Shown: positions 43,321 through 52,077 of the stretch, piece after piece
Layout: every line of letters begins with the position of its first letter
How positions within the stretch are numbered: position 1 is the stretch's first letter
Assembly: GCA_020634435.1 (NCBI GenBank)
Contig: JACKBS010000008.1
Span: 372,001-436,000, forward strand
Length of the DNA: 64,000 bases
From: Ardenticatenaceae bacterium
Lineage (GTDB): Bacteria; Chloroflexota; Anaerolineae; Promineifilales; Promineifilaceae
Reading direction: 5' to 3'
Program-made: the position numbers and the translations under genes
Notes under the pieces: model-generated
Database searches by the model: none
What the model saw: the letters and a program-made list of their open reading frames with translations, nothing else
What the model was told of the DNA's origin: nothing

Positions 43321-44603
43321 TCAGACACCAATTCCGGTTCATAATAGCCAACGCTGCGCTGCGACGGCCGTAAATACGCCTGCCGCACCCGCTCAATATC
43401 GTCTACCGTGATGCCGTTCAATCGATCTAGTACCGTTTCATACCAGTTGTAATCGCCAATAACCGCCTCGGTCATGCCCAGCAGTTGCGCTTGCCCGGTG
43501 ATGCTTTCACCAGCCAGAATAAATTCCGCCTTGGCCCGCTTGAGCGCCTTGGCCAGCTCCTGCTCGGTGATGGGTGTGCTTTCCAGCCGGGCCAGTTCCG
43601 CGTCCAGTGCGGCTTCCACTTCTTGCAGGGTGCGGCCCGCCTGCACCACGGCGTTAATTGTGTACAAAAATGGATCGCTCGTTGGCGTGAGGCTGCCGTA
43701 GGCGCTGGCGGCCAGCTCTGTGTTGACCAGCGCTTTGTACAGGCGTGAGCTTTTGTTGCTGCCACCGCCACCAAACATACCTAAACTGCTGCCCCCGGCA
43801 AAAGCCGCATTCAGCAGCACCAATGGCAAATAATCTGGGTCGGCCGCCGCCGGGGCGCGATAGGCGACAGTGAGGTAGGCGGTATCACCCGGCCCTTGTA
43901 CCACCACGCGCCGCTCCCCTTTTTGGGCCGGTTCTTGCCGGGTAATCGGGTTGGTCGGCAGGCCCGCCGGCAGGCTGCCAAACTGCGCTTCAATGCGGCG
44001 CAGCATGTCGTCGCTTTCAAAATCACCAACTGCCACGATGATGGCATTGTTGGGCACGTAATGCTGCTGGTAATGGTGGTACAAATCGTTGCGGGTCATG
44101 GTGGTCAGGTCGGCCACATCACCGATGACTTCGTGATGGTAAGGATGCACCCGGAAAGCAACAGAGGTCAGCTCCTCGCTGAGCTGGAAGTTCGGATCGT
44201 TTTCATACATCTGCCGTTCAGAAATGATGACGGTGCGCTCCGAATCAACCTCTTCTGGCGTCATGACGGTGTTAGCCATGCGATCCGCTTCCAGATGGAT
44301 AGCCAGGTCGATTTTGTTGCTGGGCATCGTTTCGTAGTAAGCGGTGAAGTCTACCCAGGTGAAAGCGTTCCAATAGCCGCCTTCACGCGACACCAGGCTG
44401 TCCAATGTGCCGTTGGGGAAGGTGGGGGTGCCCTTGAACATCATGTGCTCGACCCAATGGGAGATGCCGGTGATGCCTGGTTTTTCATTCCGGCTGCCCA
44501 CGCGGTACCAAACCATGAAGCTGGCAACGGGGGCGTGGTGCATCTCTTTCAGCACGACGGTAAGGCCGTTATCGAGGATTGTTTTTTGAACCGAATTTGT
44601 CAT
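43317..44603 (-). CDS. M16-family zinc peptidase (active-type subunit)
   Basis: The 428-residue processing-peptidase-like enzyme starts with ILDNGLTVVLKEMHHAPVAS and carries the inverted zinc motif HWVEH near 47-51, with the distal Glu in the ERTVIISERQMYE region. The C-terminal half includes QHYVPNNAIIVAVGDF. It is probably cytoplasmic or surface-associated; no signal peptide is seen. It is coupled to a lipoprotein gene, with an inactive homologue three genes downstream. Confidence 0.92.
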   Translation of the reverse strand: MTNSVQKTILDNGLTVVLKEMHHAPVASFMVWYRVGSRNEKPGITGISHWVEHMMFKGTPTFPNGTLDSLVSREGGYWNAFTWVDFTAYYETMPSNKIDLAIHLEADRMANTVMTPEEVDSERTVIISERQMYENDPNFQLSEELTSVAFRVHPYHHEVIGDVADLTTMTRNDLYHHYQQHYVPNNAIIVAVGDFESDDMLRRIEAQFGSLPAGLPTNPITRQEPAQKGERRVVVQGPGDTAYLTVAYRAPAAADPDYLPLVLLNAAFAGGSSLGMFGGGGSNKSSRLYKALVNTELAASAYGSLTPTSDPFLYTINAVVQAGRTLQEVEAALDAELARLESTPITEQELAKALKRAKAEFILAGESITGQAQLLGMTEAVIGDYNWYETVLDRLNGITVDDIERVRQAYLRPSQRSVGYYEPELVSE

Positions 44604-44696
44604 GAATTGTCCTATGCCGTTGTTGATTCCCGAAGTTTGGATTATAGCAATGGATGGGGGAATGGCGAAACGGCCGTTCCCCTATTCACACAAAAA

Positions 44697-44730
44697 AACC
44701 TGCCAAATAAAGGTTTTTACTTGGCAGGTT
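44697..44730 (-). terminator. Rho-independent terminator of ugd
   Basis: AACCTGCCAA (44697-44706) and TTGGCAGGTT (44721-44730) around a 14-base loop, with a T run on the minus strand (A run at 44692-44698). It ends transcription of ugd before the M16 gene. Confidence 0.9.
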
Positions 44731-44755
44731 AATGATTCTTAATTTTCTCGATGGG

Positions 44756-46195
44756 TTACGACTGTTTTTCTAGCTCAGTAACCACACCATTGGCGGAAGG
44801 AACGGCCGTTTCCGCCTCAGGCTCCATCAGGGCACCGCCAACCGCCAGGTATTGATACCCTTTGTCCACCAGGCTTTGGTAGTCGGGAATCATGCGACGG
44901 CCGTCGATGACCAGGTATGGCGGCTCAACGGCCTGTTCGATGGTGCGCGACAGGCCACGGAACTCTTCCCAGTCGGTAGAAATGTAGACGGCATCGGTGC
45001 CTTCCAGCGCTTCTTGCACCGTGTCGTGGTAGCTGATGCGCTCAAACAGGTGATTTTTGTCCGGGCTAAACCAATACTGCTGTGCCGCTTCCATTGCCAG
45101 CGGATCGTAAGCACGGATCGATTTCACGCCCTTACTCAGCAGCGACTCAACCGCTTTCAGGGCCGCGGAATCACGCATGTCGTTGGTCCGCTTTTTGAAA
45201 GCCAAGCCCAGGATGGCCACGGTTTTCTGGTTGAAGTTGAAATCAGCTTCATGGATGGCGCGATCAATCAGGTACGTTTTCTGGTACTCGTTGATGTTGT
45301 ACACCGCTTGCAGCAGGTCGGTAGAGCAGCCAGCCTGGTTCAGTTGGTAAATGAGCGATTGGATGTCTTTGCCAAAGCAGCTGCCGCCCGCGCCGTTGCT
45401 CACATAGGAGCCCCAGGTGCTGATGCGCGTATCGGCCGTGACGCCAATCTTTAAATCTTCCATGCGCACGTTGGGCAGCGCTTCACCCACACGGGCGCCT
45501 ACACCATTCCAGAAGGAGATGTAGGTAAGCAGCAGCGTGTTGCCCATGTATTTGATGGCTTCGGCCGTTTCTGGCGTGGTTTCTACATACTTAATGCGCA
45601 CATGATTCACAAATTGCGAATAAACGCGGCGCAGGATTTTGTAATCTTCTTCGGTGTCGGCGCCAACAACCACACGGTCGGGGCGGCGCGAACCGTCGAT
45701 GGCGTTGCCCTGGGCCAGGAATTCCGGGTTGGAAGCCACGCCAAAGTTCTCCACGCCATGTTCCTTCATGATGCGCTCTAGCAAGCGTGCCGTGCCAACC
45801 GGAACGGTGCTCTTGTTTACCAGCACCACGCGGCTTTGCTTTTTACGCTTGGCTAGAAAACCAGCAATGTCGTGGGCGGCTTTAAGGTAATAGGTCAAGT
45901 CAGTCGAGCCGTCGCGGTTGGGGGGCGTGTTGATGCACATGAAGAATACGTCGGCATCTTCACAAACATCGCTGATGTCTGAGGTGAAGAACAAATAGTG
46001 GTCGATGGTATCGGCAATGGCCGCGGCCAGGCCTGGCTCATTGACATACCGCTCAATTTGGGCGGCGTCCCCACTTTGGTAAGCGGCAATTTTCTTGGGG
46101 TCGATATCGTAGGCATACACCTCATGACCCGCTTCCGATAAAACGGCCGCATGGGGCAGCCCCACAAAACCGGTGCCAACAACAATAATTTTCAT
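44756..46195 (-). CDS. ugd: UDP-glucose 6-dehydrogenase
   Basis: Oxidises UDP-glucose to UDP-glucuronate for surface polysaccharides. The 479-residue protein has the Rossmann start IIVVGTGFVGLPHAAVL, FFMCINTPPNRDGSTDL near 83, NKSTVPVGTA, SNPEFLAQGNAI near 156 and the catalytic Cys in GAGGSCFGKD near 268. It is somewhat longer than the usual 430-450 residues, with an acidic C-terminal tail. AAGGAG lies upstream of the ATG. The glycosyltransferases elsewhere in the window may use its product. Confidence 0.93.
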   Translation of the reverse strand: MKIIVVGTGFVGLPHAAVLSEAGHEVYAYDIDPKKIAAYQSGDAAQIERYVNEPGLAAAIADTIDHYLFFTSDISDVCEDADVFFMCINTPPNRDGSTDLTYYLKAAHDIAGFLAKRKKQSRVVLVNKSTVPVGTARLLERIMKEHGVENFGVASNPEFLAQGNAIDGSRRPDRVVVGADTEEDYKILRRVYSQFVNHVRIKYVETTPETAEAIKYMGNTLLLTYISFWNGVGARVGEALPNVRMEDLKIGVTADTRISTWGSYVSNGAGGSCFGKDIQSLIYQLNQAGCSTDLLQAVYNINEYQKTYLIDRAIHEADFNFNQKTVAILGLAFKKRTNDMRDSAALKAVESLLSKGVKSIRAYDPLAMEAAQQYWFSPDKNHLFERISYHDTVQEALEGTDAVYISTDWEEFRGLSRTIEQAVEPPYLVIDGRRMIPDYQSLVDKGYQYLAVGGALMEPEAETAVPSANGVVTELEKQS

Positions 46196-46619
46196 AACAA
46201 ATACTCCTTACAAAGTGCTCATCTCGAATAGATTGAGAGATTTTCAAAGTTTCACAGTTGATAGACTGAGATGGGGAGCTGCGGGAATGGGGTGTAAAAC
46301 TTTGAGGTTTTTGATTTTTAAATTAATAGCTGATGTTACGCACTGCAAACCCCAAGGGTTTAATTGACCTCTGGTAATCGCTCTGTTTAACAAAAACCCT
46401 TGGGGTTTCTTCCAGAGAGACTGCGTAACGTGAGTTAATAGTGTAATTTGTCAGGCCATTCAAATTGACCTGGGCAGGTATATCAATACCTTTTTAAAAG
46501 TGATCTTTTTTGTTCTTTTGTGATCCCTTTCTTCATAAACAGAATAGGCACAAATCGGCTCCAACCTTAACATAGTGACAGTAGCGAAACACTCTTACAT
46601 TTGTACTTTCAGGCGGTAA
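46196..46619. other. Intergenic region with a MITE-like element
   Basis: 424 bases upstream of ugd. Apart from the inverted-repeat element at 46323-46441, no gene, RNA or clear promoter was found; the flanks are AT-rich. Confidence 0.6.
46323..46441. mobile_element. MITE-like element, about 105 bp, with 7-bp direct repeats
   Basis: Direct repeats TTAATAG at 46323-46329 and 46435-46441 enclose an element with ends CTGATGTTACGCA and (inverted) CTCACGTTACGCA; GTTACGCA is exact in both. Inner arms AAACCCCAAGGGTTT and AAACCCTTGGGGTTT are perfect inverses. No coding capacity. Confidence 0.6.
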
Positions 46620-47927
46620 TTACCCCTCATTCATCAGGCGGGCAGCGCGACGGCCGATTTCCACGGCAAAGTTGGTGCCCCGATCCCACGGATAGACCTG
46701 GCTCATACTGGCAAAATAGAGGCCAGGGATCGGCGTCTGAATTGCGGGGATATTTTGTGAATGGTTAACAAAGGGCACGGGTTGGGCGTAGCTGGCGCGG
46801 AATAACCAGTTTTTACGCACCCACTCTGGCTTAAAATCTGGGTTGATTTTAGATAATGCCTGGGTAAAAAGCGACGCTAATTCCTCCTGGCTCATCATCA
46901 TGTAGGGATGGTCCGGGTTGACATAATCGCCGCAGTAGATGATGTAGTCCCCGCCGTAATGCTGCCGATCGATGTAATTGGTGTGCTCGACTAGAGCCAG
47001 GAAGGGTAGCTCGTTTTGCGACTTGTCGGTGGAGTTGGCGGGGATGTTGAGCCAGTACGTGTTGCTGTCGGCCATGAGCGGCCGTTTTAGAGCCAAGGTC
47101 AGCACCACCGCGCCCATGCTCTTGAGTTGCAGCAGCTGCTCCAGGTAATTTGGCGGCAGGCTGGGGGCCATTTTGCTCAGCAAATGGGGTGATGTGGTTA
47201 CCAAACACGCATCAAATGCCATAGCCTGGCCATTTATGGCCAGGACAATGCGGTTGTCATTGGCCTGGGCAATGTCTTGTACGGGGGCGTGCAGATGGAT
47301 TTGGCCGCCGCGGTCGGTAACGGCCGTTTCCAACCGATCGATAAATGCCTGAAAACCACCCTCAAAATAGCCCAGCTTAAAGCTGCGCGCGTGCAGTCTG
47401 GCCCACAGCCAGGCCATGTTCACCTTGTCGTAGTAGTCGCCAAACTTGCCAATGAGCAGCGGCTTCCAGCTCACGTTGTAGATTTTTTGGCCATAGAAGC
47501 GGCGGGTCCAATTTACGGCCGTAAATTTTTCCAAATAGCGCCAAAATTTGGTAAAGCGGATAAACGCCCCCACTGCGCCAAAGCGTAAAAAGTTGATGAC
47601 GTTGTAGCCCGGAAACTTAAACCAGTCCACCGGATTGCTAAACGGGTAAATTTTGCCTTCATACAAAATGGAGGTGCGTGGCGTGGGGAAAAACAGCTTA
47701 TCGCGAAAGTTCAGTTCTTCCACCAGTTCAATCATGGCCGCATCGGAAGCAAAAATGTGATGGTAGAATTTTTCCAGCGGCCATGCCCACTGCTCGTCTT
47801 GAAAGCCGGTGGCCAATCCGCCAACCTGATCACTGGCCTCAAACAGCGTCACTTCATGCCCGGCAGCCAGCAAATCATACGCGGCCGAAAGCCCCGCTAA
47901 ACCTGCACCCACAATGGCAATTTTCAT
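46620..47927 (-). CDS. FAD-dependent oxidoreductase (amine oxidase/protoporphyrinogen oxidase-like)
   Basis: The 435-residue flavoprotein starts IAIVGAGLAGLSAAYDLLAA, a dinucleotide-binding fold, with EASDQVGGLATG near 30-41. The body (LEKFYHHIFASD, SWKPLLIGKFG) and the C-terminal ending YPWDRGTNFAVEIGRRAARL fit a family often found with glycosyltransferases and polyprenyl-sugar genes, sometimes near UDP-galactopyranose mutase homologues. It overlaps the flippase-like gene upstream by four bases, so they act together. The substrate is unknown. Confidence 0.85.
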   Translation of the reverse strand: MKIAIVGAGLAGLSAAYDLLAAGHEVTLFEASDQVGGLATGFQDEQWAWPLEKFYHHIFASDAAMIELVEELNFRDKLFFPTPRTSILYEGKIYPFSNPVDWFKFPGYNVINFLRFGAVGAFIRFTKFWRYLEKFTAVNWTRRFYGQKIYNVSWKPLLIGKFGDYYDKVNMAWLWARLHARSFKLGYFEGGFQAFIDRLETAVTDRGGQIHLHAPVQDIAQANDNRIVLAINGQAMAFDACLVTTSPHLLSKMAPSLPPNYLEQLLQLKSMGAVVLTLALKRPLMADSNTYWLNIPANSTDKSQNELPFLALVEHTNYIDRQHYGGDYIIYCGDYVNPDHPYMMMSQEELASLFTQALSKINPDFKPEWVRKNWLFRASYAQPVPFVNHSQNIPAIQTPIPGLYFASMSQVYPWDRGTNFAVEIGRRAARLMNEG

Positions 47928-48934
47928 GCGCTGGCCTCCTGTTCCGCTACTTCCACAGCATGGCCAAAATCGGCCCAGCCCAACCCTTCTTTGAGCATGT
48001 AGTAACCGCCCAGCAAGGTGATGGGCAGCCAGAGCGCGGCGTGCAGCACCAGGGTGTAAGCGGTGGCCAGCCCCTTCTCAATCCCATACAGCGTCAGCAC
48101 GGCGATGCCGGGGCCGTCGAACGTGCCGACATAGCCAGGGGCAGAAGGCAGCGTGGTGGCCAGATTAACAATGCCGTTCATCAGCATCAGGGCAAAGAAG
48201 CTTACTTCAAAGCTGAAGGCGTGCATGACAAACCAATATTTCACCGTTTCCAGCAGCCAGATAACGACCGAGGTAAAGAAAATCATCAGCACATTTTGGA
48301 AGCTGCGCAGGGATTCCAGCCCGGTGAGGAAGCGTTGGAGGAAATCGAGAAGCGGCCGTTTCACCCTTTCCGGCAAAAATTTATCTCCCAACCACTCGGC
48401 CAGCGCATAAAACCGCTCTGGCATGGCAGCCAGGGCAAAAAAGACGACCATCGCCACAAAAAAGATGACGCTGGCGGTAATCACAATGGCGCGAATGGAG
48501 CCATCATCGCCAGGGATGGGCGTGAAGGGCAGGGCGACAAACACAAAAACCAGCATCACCAGCCCGTCAAACACACGCTCCACGATGACTGTGGCCAGAC
48601 TGGCACCCATCGGCACGGCCTCGCGGCGGCGCAGCACGTAGGAGCGCAGAACTTCGCCAGCGCGGAATGGGTAGATGTTATTGCCCATGTAGCCGATGAC
48701 GACAACGGGAAAAAGATTGCGCAGGGGGATGTGTTTTAACGGCCGTAACATGTAATCCCAACGCCACGTCCGCGCCCACACAGCCACAAAATAAACCGCC
48801 ACGCCAGGCAGCAGCCACCAATAATTGGCCGACTGCATATCTTGCCACACTGCTGCTAAATCCAGGCCACGCATGGCCCACCAAAGAAAAACGGCGCTGA
48901 TCGCAACGCCGATCCAAAAGTAAATTCGTTTCAC
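47924..48934 (-). CDS. Lysylphosphatidylglycerol synthase TM-region-like membrane protein (UPF0104)
   Basis: The 336-residue protein has eight or so hydrophobic segments, starting with IYFWIGVAISAVFLWWAMRG and including the conserved GYMGNNIYPFRAGEVLRSYV and VIVERVFDGLVM. It matches the flippase half of MprF/AglD-type proteins without a catalytic aminoacyl-transfer domain. It may move lipid-linked sugars. It is coupled (4-base overlap) to the FAD oxidoreductase gene. Confidence 0.88.
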   Translation of the reverse strand: MKRIYFWIGVAISAVFLWWAMRGLDLAAVWQDMQSANYWWLLPGVAVYFVAVWARTWRWDYMLRPLKHIPLRNLFPVVVIGYMGNNIYPFRAGEVLRSYVLRRREAVPMGASLATVIVERVFDGLVMLVFVFVALPFTPIPGDDGSIRAIVITASVIFFVAMVVFFALAAMPERFYALAEWLGDKFLPERVKRPLLDFLQRFLTGLESLRSFQNVLMIFFTSVVIWLLETVKYWFVMHAFSFEVSFFALMLMNGIVNLATTLPSAPGYVGTFDGPGIAVLTLYGIEKGLATAYTLVLHAALWLPITLLGGYYMLKEGLGWADFGHAVEVAEQEASA

Positions 48935-49021
48935 TGACCAGTAACCTCAATTCATAATACACGGTGCCATGGCACAAACCGCAATTGTACCATGCGCCAT
49001 GACCCTGTCATCCTGAATTAC

Positions 49022-49165
49022 AACGGTTTACGGGGTCTACGAACATGTTGTCATTGAATTTCACGCAAAGTCGCAAAGCAGCTGAATTTTCCCCTTTGTG
49101 ACTTCGCGGCTTTGCGTGAGTGAATTCCTTTGCCTGAAAAGTTGTTCGCGTACCCCGGTTTACTT
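49022..49165. repeat. Long imperfect inverted repeat, ACGCAAAGTCGCAAAG family
   Basis: AATTTCACGCAAAGTCGCAA (49058 on) pairs with CGGCTTTGCGTGAGTGAATT (to 49126). Outer arms CGGGGTCTACGAACA (49031-49045) and TGTTCGCGTACCCCG (49143-49157) pair partly. Confidence 0.7.
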
Positions 49166-49268
49166 TGCCTTTTGCCTGCATCCTGGCTATGCTTACAAAC
49201 TGCAAAAAGCGTAGTCGTTAGTGGCTGGTTGCTAATTTTACAATGTTAAATTCTTTACCTCTGGACGC

Positions 49269-49383
49269 CACCGAATGAATTCGGTGTCTAAGAAAGGAAG
49301 TCTGCTCAAGCAGACTGCCGCTGCCTTTTAATTTCCAGTGCGCTTTAGCGTACTTCTTATCTTAGCTGAGGAATTCATTCCTC
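49269..49383. repeat. Row of four short hairpins upstream of mutS
   Basis: CACCGAATGAATTCGGTG (49269-49286), AGTCTGCTCAAGCAGACT (49299-49316), AGTGCGCTTTAGCGTACT (49337-49354) and GAGGAATTCATTCCTC (49368-49383) each fold back on themselves. This may be a structured RNA or a REP-like cluster. The region 48935-49470 holds no supported gene. Confidence 0.75.
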
Positions 49384-49470
49384 GGCGATAGGGGTGAATG
49401 AAAACTTACATTGTCAAACGAGTTCGCCAACAAGCCACCAACCACCAGCCACTTTCCCTAAGGAGCAGGC

Positions 49471-52077
49471 ATGGCCAACAGCAGCGTCACCCCCAGCCGC
49501 AAGCAATATCTAGACATCAAAGCGCAGCATCAGGATGCGATTGTCTTTTTTCGCCTGGGTGACTTTTACGAGACCTTTGACGACGACGCCCGGCTGGCTG
49601 CCGACGTGCTGGATTTGGTGCTGACCAGCCGCCCCCAGGGCAAAAACCAGCGTACGCCAATGGCCGGTGTGCCCTACCACGCCGCCGAAGGGTACATCGC
49701 CCGGCTCATTGCCAAAGGGTACAAGGTCGCCCTCTGCGAACAAATTGGCGATGCTTCCCAAATTAAAGGGCTGATGCCGCGCGAAGTGGTGCGCGTTTTT
49801 ACGGCAGGCACGGTCATCGAGCCGGGCATGCTGGATGCGGGGCGGAACAATTATTTAACGGCCGTTCTCCTCGATGGCGATCGGGTGGGGTTGGCCTACG
49901 CCGATGTGACCACAGGCGAATTTGCTACGACGCAGTTTAACGGCCGTCGCCGCCTCACCGAAGAATTGGCCCGCCTGGACCCCGCCGAGCTACTGCTGCC
50001 GGATAGCGAACTGGCTTATCAAGCCAATGGCGCAGCCAAAGCAATCAGCCGCCTGCCCGATTGGCGCTTTGAAGAAGGCAACGCGCGGCAAACGCTGCTG
50101 CGCCACTTTGGCGTCGATTCGCTCTCAGCGTTTGGCTGCGAGGGCAAATCCCTGGCGACGCGGGTGGCTGGAGCCATGCTCTACTACATTCAGGAAACGC
50201 AAAAGGGAGCCGTGGGCCAAATTCAGCGGTTGGCCACCTACAGCGTGGAAGGGTTCATGGCCCTGGATACGGCTACCCGGCGCAACCTGGAACTCACCGA
50301 ATCGCTGGGTGGCGAGCGCAGCGGATCACTGCTGAAGGTGCTGAACAAGACCGTCACGCCCATGGGCGCCCGCCTGCTGCGCGACCGGATTTCACGGCCA
50401 CTGCTGGATGTTGAGGATTTAAACGGCCGTTTCAACCAGGTAGATACATTTTTCAGCGACACCCTGCTTCGCGCCGACCTGCGGGCTACGCTCAAAGGGC
50501 TGCCCGACCTGGAACGGCTCACCAACCGCGTCCTCAGCGGCAAGGCAACGCCGCGTGATTTGGAGTATATTGGCGTGGCACTGGCGGCCGTGCCAGAAAT
50601 TAGTAATCAGTTATCGGTAATCGGTAATCAGTCAAATGGCGATCCATCTCCAATCTCCAGTCTCCAATCTCTCATCTCCCAATTGGATGAGTGTAGCGAA
50701 GCAGCCAGCATCATTGAACAGGCCATCGCCCAGGAAGCGCCAACCAATCTGAACAAGATGGGCGTGATTCGGCCCGGCTTTTCGGCGGAGCTGGATGGGG
50801 TGATGACCTCATCGGCGCACGCGCGGGAGTGGGTGGCGCAGTTAGAGCCGCGCGAGCGGGAACGCAGCGGGATTTCTTCGCTCAAAGTTGGCTTCAACAA
50901 GGTGTTTGGCTATTACATCGAGGTCACCCGCACTCACAGCGACCGCGTGCCCGACGACTACATCCGTAAACAAACGCTGACCAACGCGGAGCGGTACATC
51001 ACGCCGGAGCTGAAGGAGTACGAAACGCTCATCCTGAATGCGGAGGAGCGCATTTTGGAGATTGAGCGGCGCGTTTTTGCCGAGGTGTGCCAGCAGGTGG
51101 CGCAGTACGCCAAACGGCTGCTCAAAACAGCCAACGTCTTGGCCCAACTGGATGTGGCCTCATCTTTGGCGGAAGCGGCAGCAATGCAAGGCTACGTCCG
51201 CCCCACCCTCACGAATGACAACAAGATTGCGATTGTAAACGGCCGTCATCCCGTGGTGGAGCAAACGCTAAACATGGAACGGTTTGTGCCCAACAACGTG
51301 GAGATGGACGATAGCGAACGCATCCAAATCATCACCGGGCCAAACATGTCGGGTAAAAGCACCTATTTGCGGCAGGTGGCCCTGATTGTGCTGATGGCCC
51401 AGATTGGCAGCTTTGTGCCTGCCGACAGCGCCGAAATTGGCTTGGTGGACCGCATCTTCACCCGCATTGGCGCGCACGATGAACTGCACGCCGGACGCAG
51501 CACGTTCATGGTGGAAATGGTGGAAACGGCCGAAATTCTCAACCACGCCACCCACCGCTCCTTGCTCATCCTGGACGAAATTGGCCGCGGCACCAGCACC
51601 TATGACGGGTTGGCTATCGCCTGGGCGATCATCGAATATTTGCACAACCATCCCCGCCTCAAGCCGCGCACCCTCTTTGCCACGCACTACCACGAGTTGG
51701 TTGGCCTGGCCGATTTGCTGCCGCTGGTGAGCAACTACAACGTCGCCGTTGCCGAGGAAGGCGACAAGGTGATCTTTTTGCACCAAATTGTGCCCGGCGG
51801 CGCGGACCAAAGCTACGGCATCCACGTGGGCCAGTTGGCGGGCCTGCCCCGCGACGTCATCAATCGGGCCAATGAGATTTTGCAGGAGTTGGAGGAACAT
51901 GCGCCGACAACGGCCGTTGAACCCAGCCGCCTCAACAGTGCTCAACAAATGGCCCTCTTCCCCGAATCCAGCCCCATTTTAGACGAGCTAAAGACGCTAG
52001 ACGTGAACACCATGTCGCCACTGGAAGCGATCAACAAGCTGTATGAGTGGAAACGACGTTATGCGGATGAAAAATAA
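49471..52077 (+). CDS. mutS: DNA mismatch repair protein MutS
   Basis: Recognises mismatches and starts repair. The 868-residue protein has the N-terminal mismatch-binding motif FFRLGDFYETF near 26-36, the core domain, the clamp, and the ATPase with Walker A TGPNMSGKSTYLR near 625 and LLILDEIGRGTSTYDG near 700. AAGGAG precedes the ATG. Residues about 378-405 (SNQLSVIGNQSNGDPSPISS and on) are encoded by intergenic-type repeat DNA and have no counterpart in usual MutS. The last 15 codons occur again, in diverged form, at 53043-53098. The stop overlaps the next start (TAATG). Confidence 0.95.
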   Translation: MANSSVTPSRKQYLDIKAQHQDAIVFFRLGDFYETFDDDARLAADVLDLVLTSRPQGKNQRTPMAGVPYHAAEGYIARLIAKGYKVALCEQIGDASQIKGLMPREVVRVFTAGTVIEPGMLDAGRNNYLTAVLLDGDRVGLAYADVTTGEFATTQFNGRRRLTEELARLDPAELLLPDSELAYQANGAAKAISRLPDWRFEEGNARQTLLRHFGVDSLSAFGCEGKSLATRVAGAMLYYIQETQKGAVGQIQRLATYSVEGFMALDTATRRNLELTESLGGERSGSLLKVLNKTVTPMGARLLRDRISRPLLDVEDLNGRFNQVDTFFSDTLLRADLRATLKGLPDLERLTNRVLSGKATPRDLEYIGVALAAVPEISNQLSVIGNQSNGDPSPISSLQSLISQLDECSEAASIIEQAIAQEAPTNLNKMGVIRPGFSAELDGVMTSSAHAREWVAQLEPRERERSGISSLKVGFNKVFGYYIEVTRTHSDRVPDDYIRKQTLTNAERYITPELKEYETLILNAEERILEIERRVFAEVCQQVAQYAKRLLKTANVLAQLDVASSLAEAAAMQGYVRPTLTNDNKIAIVNGRHPVVEQTLNMERFVPNNVEMDDSERIQIITGPNMSGKSTYLRQVALIVLMAQIGSFVPADSAEIGLVDRIFTRIGAHDELHAGRSTFMVEMVETAEILNHATHRSLLILDEIGRGTSTYDGLAIAWAIIEYLHNHPRLKPRTLFATHYHELVGLADLLPLVSNYNVAVAEEGDKVIFLHQIVPGGADQSYGIHVGQLAGLPRDVINRANEILQELEEHAPTTAVEPSRLNSAQQMALFPESSPILDELKTLDVNTMSPLEAINKLYEWKRRYADEK
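50601..50687 (+). repeat. Intergenic-type repeat inserted in frame in mutS
   Basis: TAGTAATCAGTTATCGGTAA, TCGGTAATCAGTC, then a run of CAATCTCCAGTCTCCAATCT words. The first half matches the sdhA-sdhB spacer (17990-18050). The insertion is in frame and adds about 25 residues to the MutS core domain. Confidence 0.8.

Noticed and set aside
47678..48739. A 353-codon open frame antisense to the FAD oxidoreductase and UPF0104 genes
   Set aside because: It is rich in His/Gln/Lys with no fold signature, and both sense genes are clear and coupled.
49008..49205. Short minus-strand open frame upstream of mutS
   Set aside because: It coincides with a long imperfect inverted repeat and has a low-complexity product.
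49269..49383. CRISPR array
   Set aside because: The four palindromes differ in sequence and spacing; no identical direct repeats and no cas genes in the window.
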